Shown here piece after piece: positions 1 through 7,340 of a DNA stretch of 28,745 nucleotides; the stretch's first letter is position 1, and each line of letters begins with the position of its first letter. Source of the stretch: an uncultured Odoribacter sp. (GTDB lineage Bacteria > Bacteroidota > Bacteroidia > Bacteroidales > Marinifilaceae); the NCBI GenBank assembly GCA_905193145.1, contig CAJJNP010000020.1, positions 1-28,745 on the forward strand, read 5' to 3'. The position numbers were made by a program, and so were the translations under genes. A model generated the notes under the pieces. That model had not been told where the DNA came from and did no database searches. It saw only the letters and a list, made by a program, of their open reading frames with translations.

Positions 1-1224
1 AAATTGGGGTATTTGATGCCACAATATGAAAATACCAGTATGGCATGGATTGTCAATTATACCGATCATAATCAAGACTCATATTATGGAGCGCGCGATT
101 ATCAAGCTCGTCAGCAGACTGTTTTTGCCAATTATATTTTTCAGTCAATCTTTGGTAATAACGAAAATCAAAAGTATTCTGCAGGTGTAACGTTTAATTT
201 TGACCGTTTCGACGAATCATTCAATGACTTTGTTTTCTTAGCTCTTAAACCCACTAAACGAGCAGATTTTGTGCGGTCAGAACGGGTGATTGGTGCTTTT
301 TTTCAGTATACCGGTGCTTTTTGGGAAAAGCTGACAGTAATGGCTGGTTTGCGTTATGACTATCATAATTTGTTTGGAGGATTTGTTACTCCTCGCTTGC
401 ATTTGGCGTATGCTCCAGATGATTTTACTATGTTAAAATTTTCAGCAGGGCATGGCGCTCGAACAGCGAATATATTGGCCGATAATAGCTATCTTCTTGC
501 ATCAACTAATTCTGTGTATGTAAATAATAAGCTGTTGGTAGAGCATCCCGAAGAGTTAGACCGTCTGGATATGGAGCAGGCATGGAATTTTGGGGTGCAG
601 TTAAATAGAAAATTCATTCTGTTTGGTAGGATGTTGAATATTAACTTGGATTATTACCGTACAGATTTTACAAATCAAGTGGTTGTTGATAATGAAACGG
701 AGGCGGGTAAGGTTAATTTTTATAATTTGGATGGAGATTCTTATTCCAATTGCTATCAGGTGGAGGTGAAGTATGAGTTAATACCTCGCTTGGATGTTAC
801 AGGAGCTTATCGTTATAATGATGTCAAAAGTACGATTGGCGGTGAATTGAAAAGAGCTGCTTTGCAGAGTAAATTCAAAGGATTGTTGAATTTGTCTTAT
901 TATACAAATATGAAAAAATGGCAGTTTGATTTTACTGCCCAATTTAATGGACCCGGTCGTATACCTTTGAATCCTGCTATTCCGTCTGATCGGCAAAATG
1001 ACGAATTCGACACTTTTACCGTGATGAATGCTCAGGTTACAAAATTTTTCCGCAAATGGAGTATTTATGTCGGTTGTGAGAATTTAGGCGATTTTACTCA
1101 AAGCAATCCCATACTAGGGGCTGATAATCCTTGGAGTAGTGGTTTTGATTCTTCTAAAATTTGGGGCCCTGTGCATGGTCGTAAATTTTATGTAGGAGTG
1201 CGTTTTGCGATTGATAGGGATTAA
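1..1224 (+). CDS. TonB-dependent outer-membrane receptor, C-terminal part
   Basis: The reading frame is open from the first base, so the start, signal peptide and plug domain lie outside the window; about 407 residues of beta-barrel are visible. The sequence alternates aromatic and polar residues in strand-like blocks, with GLRYDYHN and GVQLNRKF strands and a closing strand YVGVRFAIDRD. A conserved-looking late segment (ENLGDFTQSNPIL, then WGPVHGRKFYVGVRF) is typical of the last strands of TonB-dependent receptors. Such receptors import metal chelates, cobalamin or glycans across the outer membrane using TonB energy. The next gene, 53 bases downstream on the same strand, encodes a secreted CxxC metal-binding protein, which suggests a metal or metallophore substrate; that is inference. 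No SusD partner is seen. The family is well supported, the substrate is not. Confidence 0.85.
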   Translation, partial: KLGYLMPQYENTSMAWIVNYTDHNQDSYYGARDYQARQQTVFANYIFQSIFGNNENQKYSAGVTFNFDRFDESFNDFVFLALKPTKRADFVRSERVIGAFFQYTGAFWEKLTVMAGLRYDYHNLFGGFVTPRLHLAYAPDDFTMLKFSAGHGARTANILADNSYLLASTNSVYVNNKLLVEHPEELDRLDMEQAWNFGVQLNRKFILFGRMLNINLDYYRTDFTNQVVVDNETEAGKVNFYNLDGDSYSNCYQVEVKYELIPRLDVTGAYRYNDVKSTIGGELKRAALQSKFKGLLNLSYYTNMKKWQFDFTAQFNGPGRIPLNPAIPSDRQNDEFDTFTVMNAQVTKFFRKWSIYVGCENLGDFTQSNPILGADNPWSSGFDSSKIWGPVHGRKFYVGVRFAIDRD

Positions 1225-1277
1225 TTTTTTTTAGATGATTAATTATTTTGATTTTTAATGCAATAAAACGAAAAACA

Positions 1278-1628
1278 ATGAGAACAATCCGCTTTGTATT
1301 GATGTTGGCAATTATGTTGATTGCTGCAGTATCTGTTAATGCAGAAAAAAAAGGAGAAAAGACTGTGATATTTAATGCTAATCTTCACTGTAAGTCTTGT
1401 GTCGCAAAAGTAGAGAAAAATATTCCTTTTGAAAAAGGAGTAAAAGGCCTTAAAGTAGATATGGAAACACAGACGATTACAATTACTTTTCGGGAAGATA
1501 AAAATAATGAAGAGAACTTGAAAAAGGCTATTGAAAAATTAGATATTCAAGTGAAAGGAACTCTGGATGCTGTTCCAGAGAAAAAGACTGATTCTTGCTG
1601 CGAAGGCAAAAAGTGTGGTAATAAGTAG
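1278..1628 (+). CDS. Secreted heavy-metal-associated (HMA) domain protein
   Basis: A 116-residue protein. The ATG at 1278 is preferred over an in-frame TTG at 1248 because it begins a clean signal peptide: MRTIR, a hydrophobic core, and a likely cut after VNA (residue 22). Residues about 28-95 match the HMA fold seen in CopZ/MerP-type metal chaperones. The metal-binding motif is CKSC (Cys38, Cys41), followed by the usual VEKNI helix and a VDMETQTITITF strand. The tail adds three cysteines (Cys107, Cys108, Cys113) among lysines, which may be a second metal site. It follows a TonB-dependent receptor on the same strand with no terminator between, and a strong hairpin follows at 1655-1687, so the two are probably co-transcribed. 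A periplasmic metal carrier (copper or another soft metal) is likely; the metal is not determinable here. Confidence 0.8.
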   Translation: MRTIRFVLMLAIMLIAAVSVNAEKKGEKTVIFNANLHCKSCVAKVEKNIPFEKGVKGLKVDMETQTITITFREDKNNEENLKKAIEKLDIQVKGTLDAVPEKKTDSCCEGKKCGNK

Positions 1629-1654
1629 CCGAAAATAGAAAGAGCTGCTTAAAT

Positions 1655-1687
1655 AAAAAGAGTCCGACATTATGCCGGACTCTTTTT
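1655..1687. terminator. Rho-independent terminator, probably bidirectional
   Basis: A perfect 12-bp stem (1655-1666 with 1676-1687, AAAAAGAGTCCG and its complement) encloses a 9-base loop. The A-run on one side and T-run on the other let it work for the plus-strand metal-protein unit and for the minus-strand nucleotidyltransferase that ends at 1703. Confidence 0.9.
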
Positions 1688-1702
1688 GTTGTAACGTGTT
1701 TT

Positions 1703-2593
1703 TTATAAATCGTTATATTTACCTTCTTTATCAAAGGCTTCGAGAGCTGCATTTACTCCCGGAGTGTCCTCTTTATAAGTTACACCAAACCATTTGGCAT
1801 CGGTTTTTAAAACTTTTACTTTAGCTACACCTGTTTTAAGAGCTTGGTCTACTACTTTGGGTATATAAAATTCCGATTTTAAATTCTCTTTGTTGGCAGG
1901 ATAAAATTCAACAAACTGCTTTTCTATTTCCTTGAAGATATTGGGAGTAAATGCCCAAAAATTCATTGAAACCAGATCATCTGCCTGTAAGATCACTCCG
2001 CTTTCTTCGTCTTTAATCGTGCCATCTGCTTGAGCTGCAATCTTTGTACGCTCTGTTACGGTAGTTAGATGACCGTTAGAGTCTGATTCGCAGACACCTC
2101 TTGAAACAGTGCCATTTTCGGAGAGCGTGGAAGCCAAACGATATCCGACCAATCCATATTCTTGGTCATTTGCTTCGTTGGCAAGAAAATCATGTGCTTT
2201 AACGAAAGCGTCACTGCCATAGAAGTCATCTGCATTTAAGGCTGCAAATGGTTCGTTGATTTCATCTTTTGCACTCCAAATGGCATGGGCGGTGCCCCAA
2301 GGTTTTTCTCTTTCAATGGGAGGCATTCCGCCAGGCAGGCGGTCCATACTTTGGTAGCAATATTTAGTTTCAACTAATCCTTCTGAATACTTGCCGACAA
2401 AGTCAATAAATTCTTTTGCAAAACTTTCTCTGATAACAAAAACAATCTTATCAAAGCCTGCGTGTACAGCATCATATACTGTATAGTGTAATAATGCCTT
2501 TTGGTGAGGTCCGAGTGGGGTGATTTGTTTTAAGCTCCCGAATCTTGACCCCATTCCTGCTGCCATGACTAAAAGCGTTGTCTTTTTTTTCAT
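1703..2593 (-). CDS. Sugar-phosphate nucleotidyltransferase family protein
   Basis: A 296-residue cytoplasmic protein of the NTP_transferase fold. The N-terminus carries the nucleotide-binding signature AAGMGSRFGSLKQ (Gly13, Gly15, Arg17, Lys22). A GTAHA segment at 100-104 and NADDFYG (Asp122, Asp123) match the base-recognition and metal-binding positions of the family. These enzymes join a sugar 1-phosphate, or a related phosphate such as phosphocholine, to an NTP. The substrate cannot be read from the sequence. The protein is near the length of UTP-glucose-1-phosphate uridylyltransferases but is only distantly like GalU. It lies 54 bases downstream of the NagB/PIG-L fusion and is the last gene of the ROK-led unit, so an amino-sugar phosphate substrate is reasonable inference. 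No signal peptide. Confidence 0.8.
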   Translation of the reverse strand: MKKKTTLLVMAAGMGSRFGSLKQITPLGPHQKALLHYTVYDAVHAGFDKIVFVIRESFAKEFIDFVGKYSEGLVETKYCYQSMDRLPGGMPPIEREKPWGTAHAIWSAKDEINEPFAALNADDFYGSDAFVKAHDFLANEANDQEYGLVGYRLASTLSENGTVSRGVCESDSNGHLTTVTERTKIAAQADGTIKDEESGVILQADDLVSMNFWAFTPNIFKEIEKQFVEFYPANKENLKSEFYIPKVVDQALKTGVAKVKVLKTDAKWFGVTYKEDTPGVNAALEAFDKEGKYNDL

Positions 2594-2647
2594 ATGCTTT
2601 CCTTTTATGTTGTTTAATGGTTTTTGTATGATTAGTGATACTCTTTT

Positions 2648-4594
2648 TTAAAGAGTATCACCGTGTTTGTGTACATATTTGGCAAATACCTCCATGGCTT
2701 CATATTCTGCCATGCCTAAGCGGTTGTATATATCTGCAGTATTTCTGTTGCGGTCCTCTGCTCTTTGCCAGAATTCACGAGGATCATCGCCTGGGAAGGC
2801 CGGTCCGTTATTCTGTGAGCCGTGGCGGTAGATAGACTTGCGTTTAATTGCTAATTCAGCCGGACTGATAGGTACTGCCATGTCTACTTTTTCAATTTCC
2901 CATTCCATCCATGCTCCACGATACCACCATGTATTACATTTTTTGAACCATTCGTCTTCATCAACGATATTGTATGCCCTTAAAATAGCATCAAGGCATA
3001 CTCCGTGTGTGCCATGAGGATCGGCAAGGTCTCCTGCTGCATAGATCTGATGAGGTTGTACTTCTCGTAGTAATTTTACAATGATGTCAACGTCTGTTTG
3101 GCTCAATGGATTCTTTTTTACAGTACCTGTTTCGTAAAACGGAAGGTTCAAGAAGTGTACTCTTTCTTCTGGTACTCCCAAGTAACGGTCTGCTGCGCAA
3201 GCTTCTGCACGGCGTAAAACTGCCTTATATTTTAACAGATTGGAAGCTTCTGCTTTTCCCTCTTGTTTGGACAAGATGTCTTCTTTTATTTGAGCAAAAA
3301 CCTCTTCCATCTTTTGAAGATCTCCTTCGCCTATTTTCGTAAAGGCACATGCAATATCCATTTGTTGGTATAGATAGTCGTCTAATACAGCAATGCTGCC
3401 GGATGTTTGATAGGCAACGTGTACTTCATGGCCTTGTTCTACCAAGCGAGCAAAAGTTCCTCCCATAGAGATAACGTCATCATCTGGGTGAGGACTGAAG
3501 ATTAATACTCGTTTCGGATATGGAGTGGCACGTTCCGGGCGGGTAGAATCGTCTGCATTGGGTTTGCCTCCTGGCCATCCGGTTATAGTGTGTTGCAGGT
3601 CGTTGAATACTTGTATGTTGACTTTGTTTGCCGACCCAAATGTTTTTATCAGGTCAGTCATGCCGTTTTCGATATAGTCTTTGTTTTCTACCTTTAAGAT
3701 CGGTTTACCGACTTTCTGGCATAACCAAATAACTGCTTTGCGAATCAGTTTGTCGTTCCATTCAACTTTGCTGACCAGCCATGGTAAATTTGCTCGAGTC
3801 AAATCTTCTGCGGCTTTTTCATCAATGACAAATTGCACATTGGGATGCAATTGCAGGAAGGTTGCGGGTACAGAATCTGATACACTTCCTTCTACGGTTG
3901 CTTTGATGATCGGAGCTTTCTTTTCTCCCCAAGCCATCAAAATGATTTTGTGTGCTTTCATAATAGTACCGACCCCCATCGTGATAGCACGTGTCGGAAC
4001 TTTCTCTCTTCCGCCAAAGTCGCCAGATGCATCTTTGATGGTCAAATCATTTAGGTAAACCATGCGGGTCGATGACGAAAGGGTGGAGCCCGGTTCGTTA
4101 AAGCCAATATGTCCGGTACGTCCGATTCCTAAAATCTGAATATCCAATCCTCCGACAGCTTCAATGGCTTTTTCGTAATTTTTGCAGAATTCCTCTATTT
4201 GTTCTTTGTGTAGAGTCCCGTCTGGGATATGGATGTTGGCAGGGTCTATGTCTATATGGTCAAACAGATGATGGTGCATAAAATAATGATAGCTTTGCTC
4301 TGACTCTTTAGGCATGGGCAAGTATTCATCAAGATTAAATGTCACCACATTGCGGAATGATAGTCCTTCCTCTTTGTGCATACGCACTAATTCCTGATAT
4401 AATTTTATAGGAGAAGAGCCTGTTGCTAATCCCAAAACACATTGTTCGTTTTTTGTAGCTTTTGTACGAATTAACTCTGCGATTTCTTGTGCAACAGCTT
4501 TTACTGCATCTGCAGGTTTTTCGTAAATACTGATAGGCAGTTTCTCAAATCTGTCTGCTCCTTCGCCTCTGGCGATGTAATTGTTTGTTTTCAT
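2648..4594 (-). CDS. NagB-like / PIG-L-like fusion protein (glucosamine-6-phosphate deaminase-like)
   Basis: A 648-residue two-domain protein. The ATG at 4594 is chosen; a TTG two codons upstream is less likely. Residues about 20-290 are a glucosamine-6-phosphate isomerase/deaminase domain: LATGSSP (57-62), FNLDEY with Asp89 at the place of E. coli NagB Asp72, and GHIGFNEPGS with His162 and Glu167. The residue matching NagB Asp141 is Thr160 (GRTGHIG against GNDGHIA). Residues about 362-600 are a PIG-L/LmbE deacetylase-like domain with the zinc motif PHPDDD (368-373) and DPHGTHG (525-531). NagB turns glucosamine-6-P into fructose-6-P; PIG-L enzymes remove N-acetyl groups from GlcNAc conjugates. 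This fused family is common in Bacteroidota and is annotated as deaminase-like; the true reaction is unclear. It lies 21 bases after the ROK gene, in one unit. Not canonical nagB, so no symbol is given. Confidence 0.9.
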   Translation of the reverse strand: MKTNNYIARGEGADRFEKLPISIYEKPADAVKAVAQEIAELIRTKATKNEQCVLGLATGSSPIKLYQELVRMHKEEGLSFRNVVTFNLDEYLPMPKESEQSYHYFMHHHLFDHIDIDPANIHIPDGTLHKEQIEEFCKNYEKAIEAVGGLDIQILGIGRTGHIGFNEPGSTLSSSTRMVYLNDLTIKDASGDFGGREKVPTRAITMGVGTIMKAHKIILMAWGEKKAPIIKATVEGSVSDSVPATFLQLHPNVQFVIDEKAAEDLTRANLPWLVSKVEWNDKLIRKAVIWLCQKVGKPILKVENKDYIENGMTDLIKTFGSANKVNIQVFNDLQHTITGWPGGKPNADDSTRPERATPYPKRVLIFSPHPDDDVISMGGTFARLVEQGHEVHVAYQTSGSIAVLDDYLYQQMDIACAFTKIGEGDLQKMEEVFAQIKEDILSKQEGKAEASNLLKYKAVLRRAEACAADRYLGVPEERVHFLNLPFYETGTVKKNPLSQTDVDIIVKLLREVQPHQIYAAGDLADPHGTHGVCLDAILRAYNIVDEDEWFKKCNTWWYRGAWMEWEIEKVDMAVPISPAELAIKRKSIYRHGSQNNGPAFPGDDPREFWQRAEDRNRNTADIYNRLGMAEYEAMEVFAKYVHKHGDTL

Positions 4595-4615
4595 AGACAA
4601 TATATATTGTTTTAA

Positions 4616-5842
4616 CTAGTACAATGAAAAGTTACTTTCACTGTCGTAATATAAGTGTTCCATAACAAGACTAAGTGTCCCTAGTATGCAAGCGTCTTCT
4701 GCTAATGAACTTGTTTTAAGTTCACATTGACTTTTCAATCTTGTTAATGTGTATTTATCAATGGAATGTTGTATGGATGATAGAATGATATCGTGTGCTT
4801 TGGTGATTTTGCCGCCAATTACAATCAATTCGGGATTGAATAAATGTATCAGACCAGCTAATGCTTCGCCGATATGTTCGCTGGCACGTTGCAATAATTC
4901 AATGGCAAAAATATCATCTTCTTGTGCTGCTTGGATAATTGATTCAAGCGTTACATCCTCAGCTCGTTTGGCGATGGCTGTTGCTTTGCCGGCTTCAATG
5001 GCTTTGCGGGCTGATTTTACAATTGATCTGCCTGCTGCAACTGTCTCCAGACAGCCGATTTTGCCGCAATAACACAATTCTTCTGTTCCCGGAATGCGAA
5101 TATGACCAAATTCTCCGGCCATCCCTTTAAATCCGCTATAAGGCCTTCCGTTGAGAATCATGCCCATGCCAATACATTCACTGATACTTACACACAAGGC
5201 ATGAGAAGCGTCGCGTGCATTGCCGAAAGTGTGTTCTGCCAATGCCATCGTGCTTGAGTCGTTGTCTATAAATACCGGAATGCCCAGCATTTTCTCTAAT
5301 TTCTGACGGATATTGCAGTCATCAAAACTTAAGTACGTAAAAGAATTGCCCTCTTTGTCTATTAAGCCTGGCAAAGAAACTCCGGCTACTTTTATCTTAG
5401 CTCTGGGAATTTTTAAATCAATGAGGCTTTTTTCTATTTTTTGCTGCAAATCTTGTAAAATAGCTGTGTTGTCATGACTTTCCAAAATGGAAGGAAAGGT
5501 TTGAACACTACCTATGACCTCTTTACGTAGGCTGAATATGGCGATTTTTAATTGTTCGCGTCCTAAATCTATGCCCATGATATAGGCAGCGTCTGGATTT
5601 AGTGCAAAAATATGAGGACGCTTGCCTCCAATAGAGGCTCCTTGACCTTGATCAAGCACCCAACCCTCTTCTATTAATTCATCGATAATTTTACTGATGG
5701 TGGGAGTTGTCATGTTAGTTAAACGACAAATTTCAGGTTTTGATAAGGTTTCAAAGCGGTAAAGATCACGTATGATATCTTTCTTTTGTTGATAGCGTTT
5801 TTCTTTCAGCCCCGGAAGGGTATGTTTGTTTTCGGTTTGCAT
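4616..5842 (-). CDS. ROK-family transcriptional regulator (NagC/XylR-like)
   Basis: A 408-residue protein. Residues about 19-62 form a winged helix-turn-helix (LSKPEICRLTNMTTPTIS is the recognition region). From about residue 85 there is a ROK sugar-kinase-like domain with IDLG (91-94), IDNDSS (192-197), GEFGH (243-247) and a zinc site, His247 with Cys257, Cys259 and Cys264. ROK repressors bind sugar phosphates or free sugars and release DNA. Here the repressor opens a unit with the NagB/PIG-L fusion (stop to next ATG 21 bases) and a nucleotidyltransferase, so an amino-sugar ligand such as GlcNAc-6-P is the natural guess by analogy with NagC. It probably represses its own unit. A 249-base upstream stretch separates it from rlmN and contains a candidate promoter. 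Confidence 0.9.
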   Translation of the reverse strand: MQTENKHTLPGLKEKRYQQKKDIIRDLYRFETLSKPEICRLTNMTTPTISKIIDELIEEGWVLDQGQGASIGGKRPHIFALNPDAAYIMGIDLGREQLKIAIFSLRKEVIGSVQTFPSILESHDNTAILQDLQQKIEKSLIDLKIPRAKIKVAGVSLPGLIDKEGNSFTYLSFDDCNIRQKLEKMLGIPVFIDNDSSTMALAEHTFGNARDASHALCVSISECIGMGMILNGRPYSGFKGMAGEFGHIRIPGTEELCYCGKIGCLETVAAGRSIVKSARKAIEAGKATAIAKRAEDVTLESIIQAAQEDDIFAIELLQRASEHIGEALAGLIHLFNPELIVIGGKITKAHDIILSSIQHSIDKYTLTRLKSQCELKTSSLAEDACILGTLSLVMEHLYYDSESNFSLY

Positions 5843-5986
5843 TATGTATTTAATTCTATTATTTTATTGATTAACTTATTGGTATATGTGAGCTTTGCTA
5901 CTATTGGAGCATACGTCAATTATTATCGCTGAAATAAATAAATGGCGTATTACTATACCACATAAATTTAAACTTCATTCTGTTCA

Positions 5987-6020
5987 CAAAGATATAAAAA
6001 CTTTGTAAAATAATTGCAGA
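5987..6020 (-). promoter_or_regulatory. Candidate promoter of the ROK unit
   Basis: Reading on the minus strand, TATCTTTG (5994 to 5987) fits the Bacteroidota -7 element TANNTTTG. The upstream element is weak (TCTG at 6020-6017, 22-base spacing). This would give a leader of about 135 bases before the ATG at 5842, long enough to hold an operator; no clear palindrome was identified. Confidence 0.45.
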
Positions 6021-6091
6021 ACTCTATTTTTTTAATTCTAAATTTTGATGAGGTTTGTAATATCTGCAGTTGTAGATTATAATGAATTCAT

Positions 6092-7132
6092 TTAAACTTC
6101 CTTGGCTGCAAGTTGTCCGCAGGCCGCATCAATGTCTTTCCCTTTGCTACGGCGTATGTTGACCACCATATTGCAATTTTCCAGGTATTTTACGAATTCA
6201 TCGCGTTTTTTGTCGGGACTGTGTTGAAAACCAGAACCTTCAACATTGTTGTATTCGATGAGGTTTATTTTGATGGGAAATTGCCGGCAATAAAGGGCTA
6301 AGGCCTTGGCATCTTCCAAGCTGTCATTAATGTCTTTTAGCAGTAAATATTCGAAAGTCGGACGTGTCCCTGTCTTTTCGACAAAATATTTCAGACTGTC
6401 TGCCACCTCTTTTAAGGAATAAGCTTTGTTAATCGGCATTAGCGAAGTGCGGACGCTCTCTTTGGCTGCATGAAGCGATACGGCAAGATTGAAGCGTACG
6501 CCATCATCTGCCAGTTGGCGGATTTTATCGGGAATGCCGGCTGTGGATACGGTGATGCGGTAGGGTGACATGGCAAGACCGTCTTCTGCTGTGATGCGTT
6601 CAATGGCTGCCAATACATTGTCGTAATTTAACATGGGTTCGCCCATGCCCATGAAGACAATGTTTGAAAGCGGAAATCCTTGGGCTTCTGCGGCCATTTT
6701 AGCAGCAGTCACCTGATTGAAAATCTCGCCGTAAGTGAGATTGCGTTTGAATCCCAAAGTGCCTGTTGCGCAGAATTTGCAGCCTAATTTACAACCTACC
6801 TGCGAAGATACGCATACGGTAAATTTCTGATTTCCTGGAATGAGTACGCTTTCTATGATTTCTCCGTCATATAATTTCCAGGCTGTTTTTGTTGTGCCGT
6901 CTGTTGCTGTCTGTATGTGGACCGGCTCCAGGCAATCGAAATACCAGTTTTGCCTTAACAGTTCGCGTGTCGTACGCGATAAATTTGTCATCTCTTCAAA
7001 GTCAGTAACGCCCCGTTGCCAAATCCATTGCCATATTTGTTTGGCCCGAAAGGCCTTTTCTCCGTTAGAAACAAGGAAATTAGTGATATCCTGTAATGAC
7101 GCTTGTCTGATGTTGTGAGATGAATTGTCCAT
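6092..7132 (-). CDS. rlmN: 23S rRNA (adenine-2503-C2) / tRNA (adenine-37-C2) methyltransferase RlmN
   Basis: A 346-residue radical-SAM enzyme that places a methyl group on C2 of A2503 in 23S rRNA, and in some species A37 of tRNAs. The cluster motif CKLGCKFC (Cys114, Cys118, Cys121) binds the 4Fe-4S cluster. The two extra cysteines of the mechanism are present: Cys107 in CVSSQVGC (E. coli Cys118) and Cys338 in DIDAACGQLA (E. coli Cys355, the methyl carrier). MGMGEPMLNYDNV and SLHAAKESVR are further family hallmarks, and length is normal. An N-terminal RNA-binding region covers residues about 10-95. It is a single gene, divergent from DPP7. Lack of Cys338 would have pointed to Cfr-like misassignment; it is present and the flanking residues are RlmN-type. 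Confidence 0.97.
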   Translation of the reverse strand: MDNSSHNIRQASLQDITNFLVSNGEKAFRAKQIWQWIWQRGVTDFEEMTNLSRTTRELLRQNWYFDCLEPVHIQTATDGTTKTAWKLYDGEIIESVLIPGNQKFTVCVSSQVGCKLGCKFCATGTLGFKRNLTYGEIFNQVTAAKMAAEAQGFPLSNIVFMGMGEPMLNYDNVLAAIERITAEDGLAMSPYRITVSTAGIPDKIRQLADDGVRFNLAVSLHAAKESVRTSLMPINKAYSLKEVADSLKYFVEKTGTRPTFEYLLLKDINDSLEDAKALALYCRQFPIKINLIEYNNVEGSGFQHSPDKKRDEFVKYLENCNMVVNIRRSKGKDIDAACGQLAAKEV

Positions 7133-7163
7133 AAAACTATTGTAATGAAAGTGAATGTGTTTG

Positions 7164-7171
7164 CAAAGATA
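7164..7171 (-). promoter_or_regulatory. Candidate -7 element of rlmN
   Basis: TATCTTTG on the minus strand (7171 to 7164) matches TANNTTTG exactly and lies 31 bases upstream of the rlmN ATG, giving a short leader. No good -33 TTTG is seen at 19 to 22 bases upstream. Confidence 0.5.
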
Positions 7172-7294
7172 GTCAACTCTTTGTTAAAATAAAATGAAAT
7201 CCTAGTTACATGCAGATTTAATTATATTTTTGTCTTGTAATAGAAAGGTGAGTTATAATTTTTCACGAAAACGATTGTTTTTAATTAAAATGTA

Positions 7295-7302
7295 TAACTT
7301 TG
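7295..7302 (+). promoter_or_regulatory. Candidate -7 element of the DPP7-ilvE unit
   Basis: TAACTTTG matches TANNTTTG and lies 38 bases before the ATG at 7341. A possible TTG at 7275-7277 sits 17 bases upstream, shorter than the usual spacing. The element lies downstream of the extended open frame beginning at 7230, which argues against that longer start. Confidence 0.5.
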
Positions 7303-7340
7303 GGGTGCGAAAAATAGAATTTAATAACACTATAATTTAC

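Noticed and set aside
7230..7340. N-terminal extension of DPP7 from an upstream TTG
   Set aside because: The 37 extra residues precede a perfect signal peptide and lie partly upstream of the candidate promoter.
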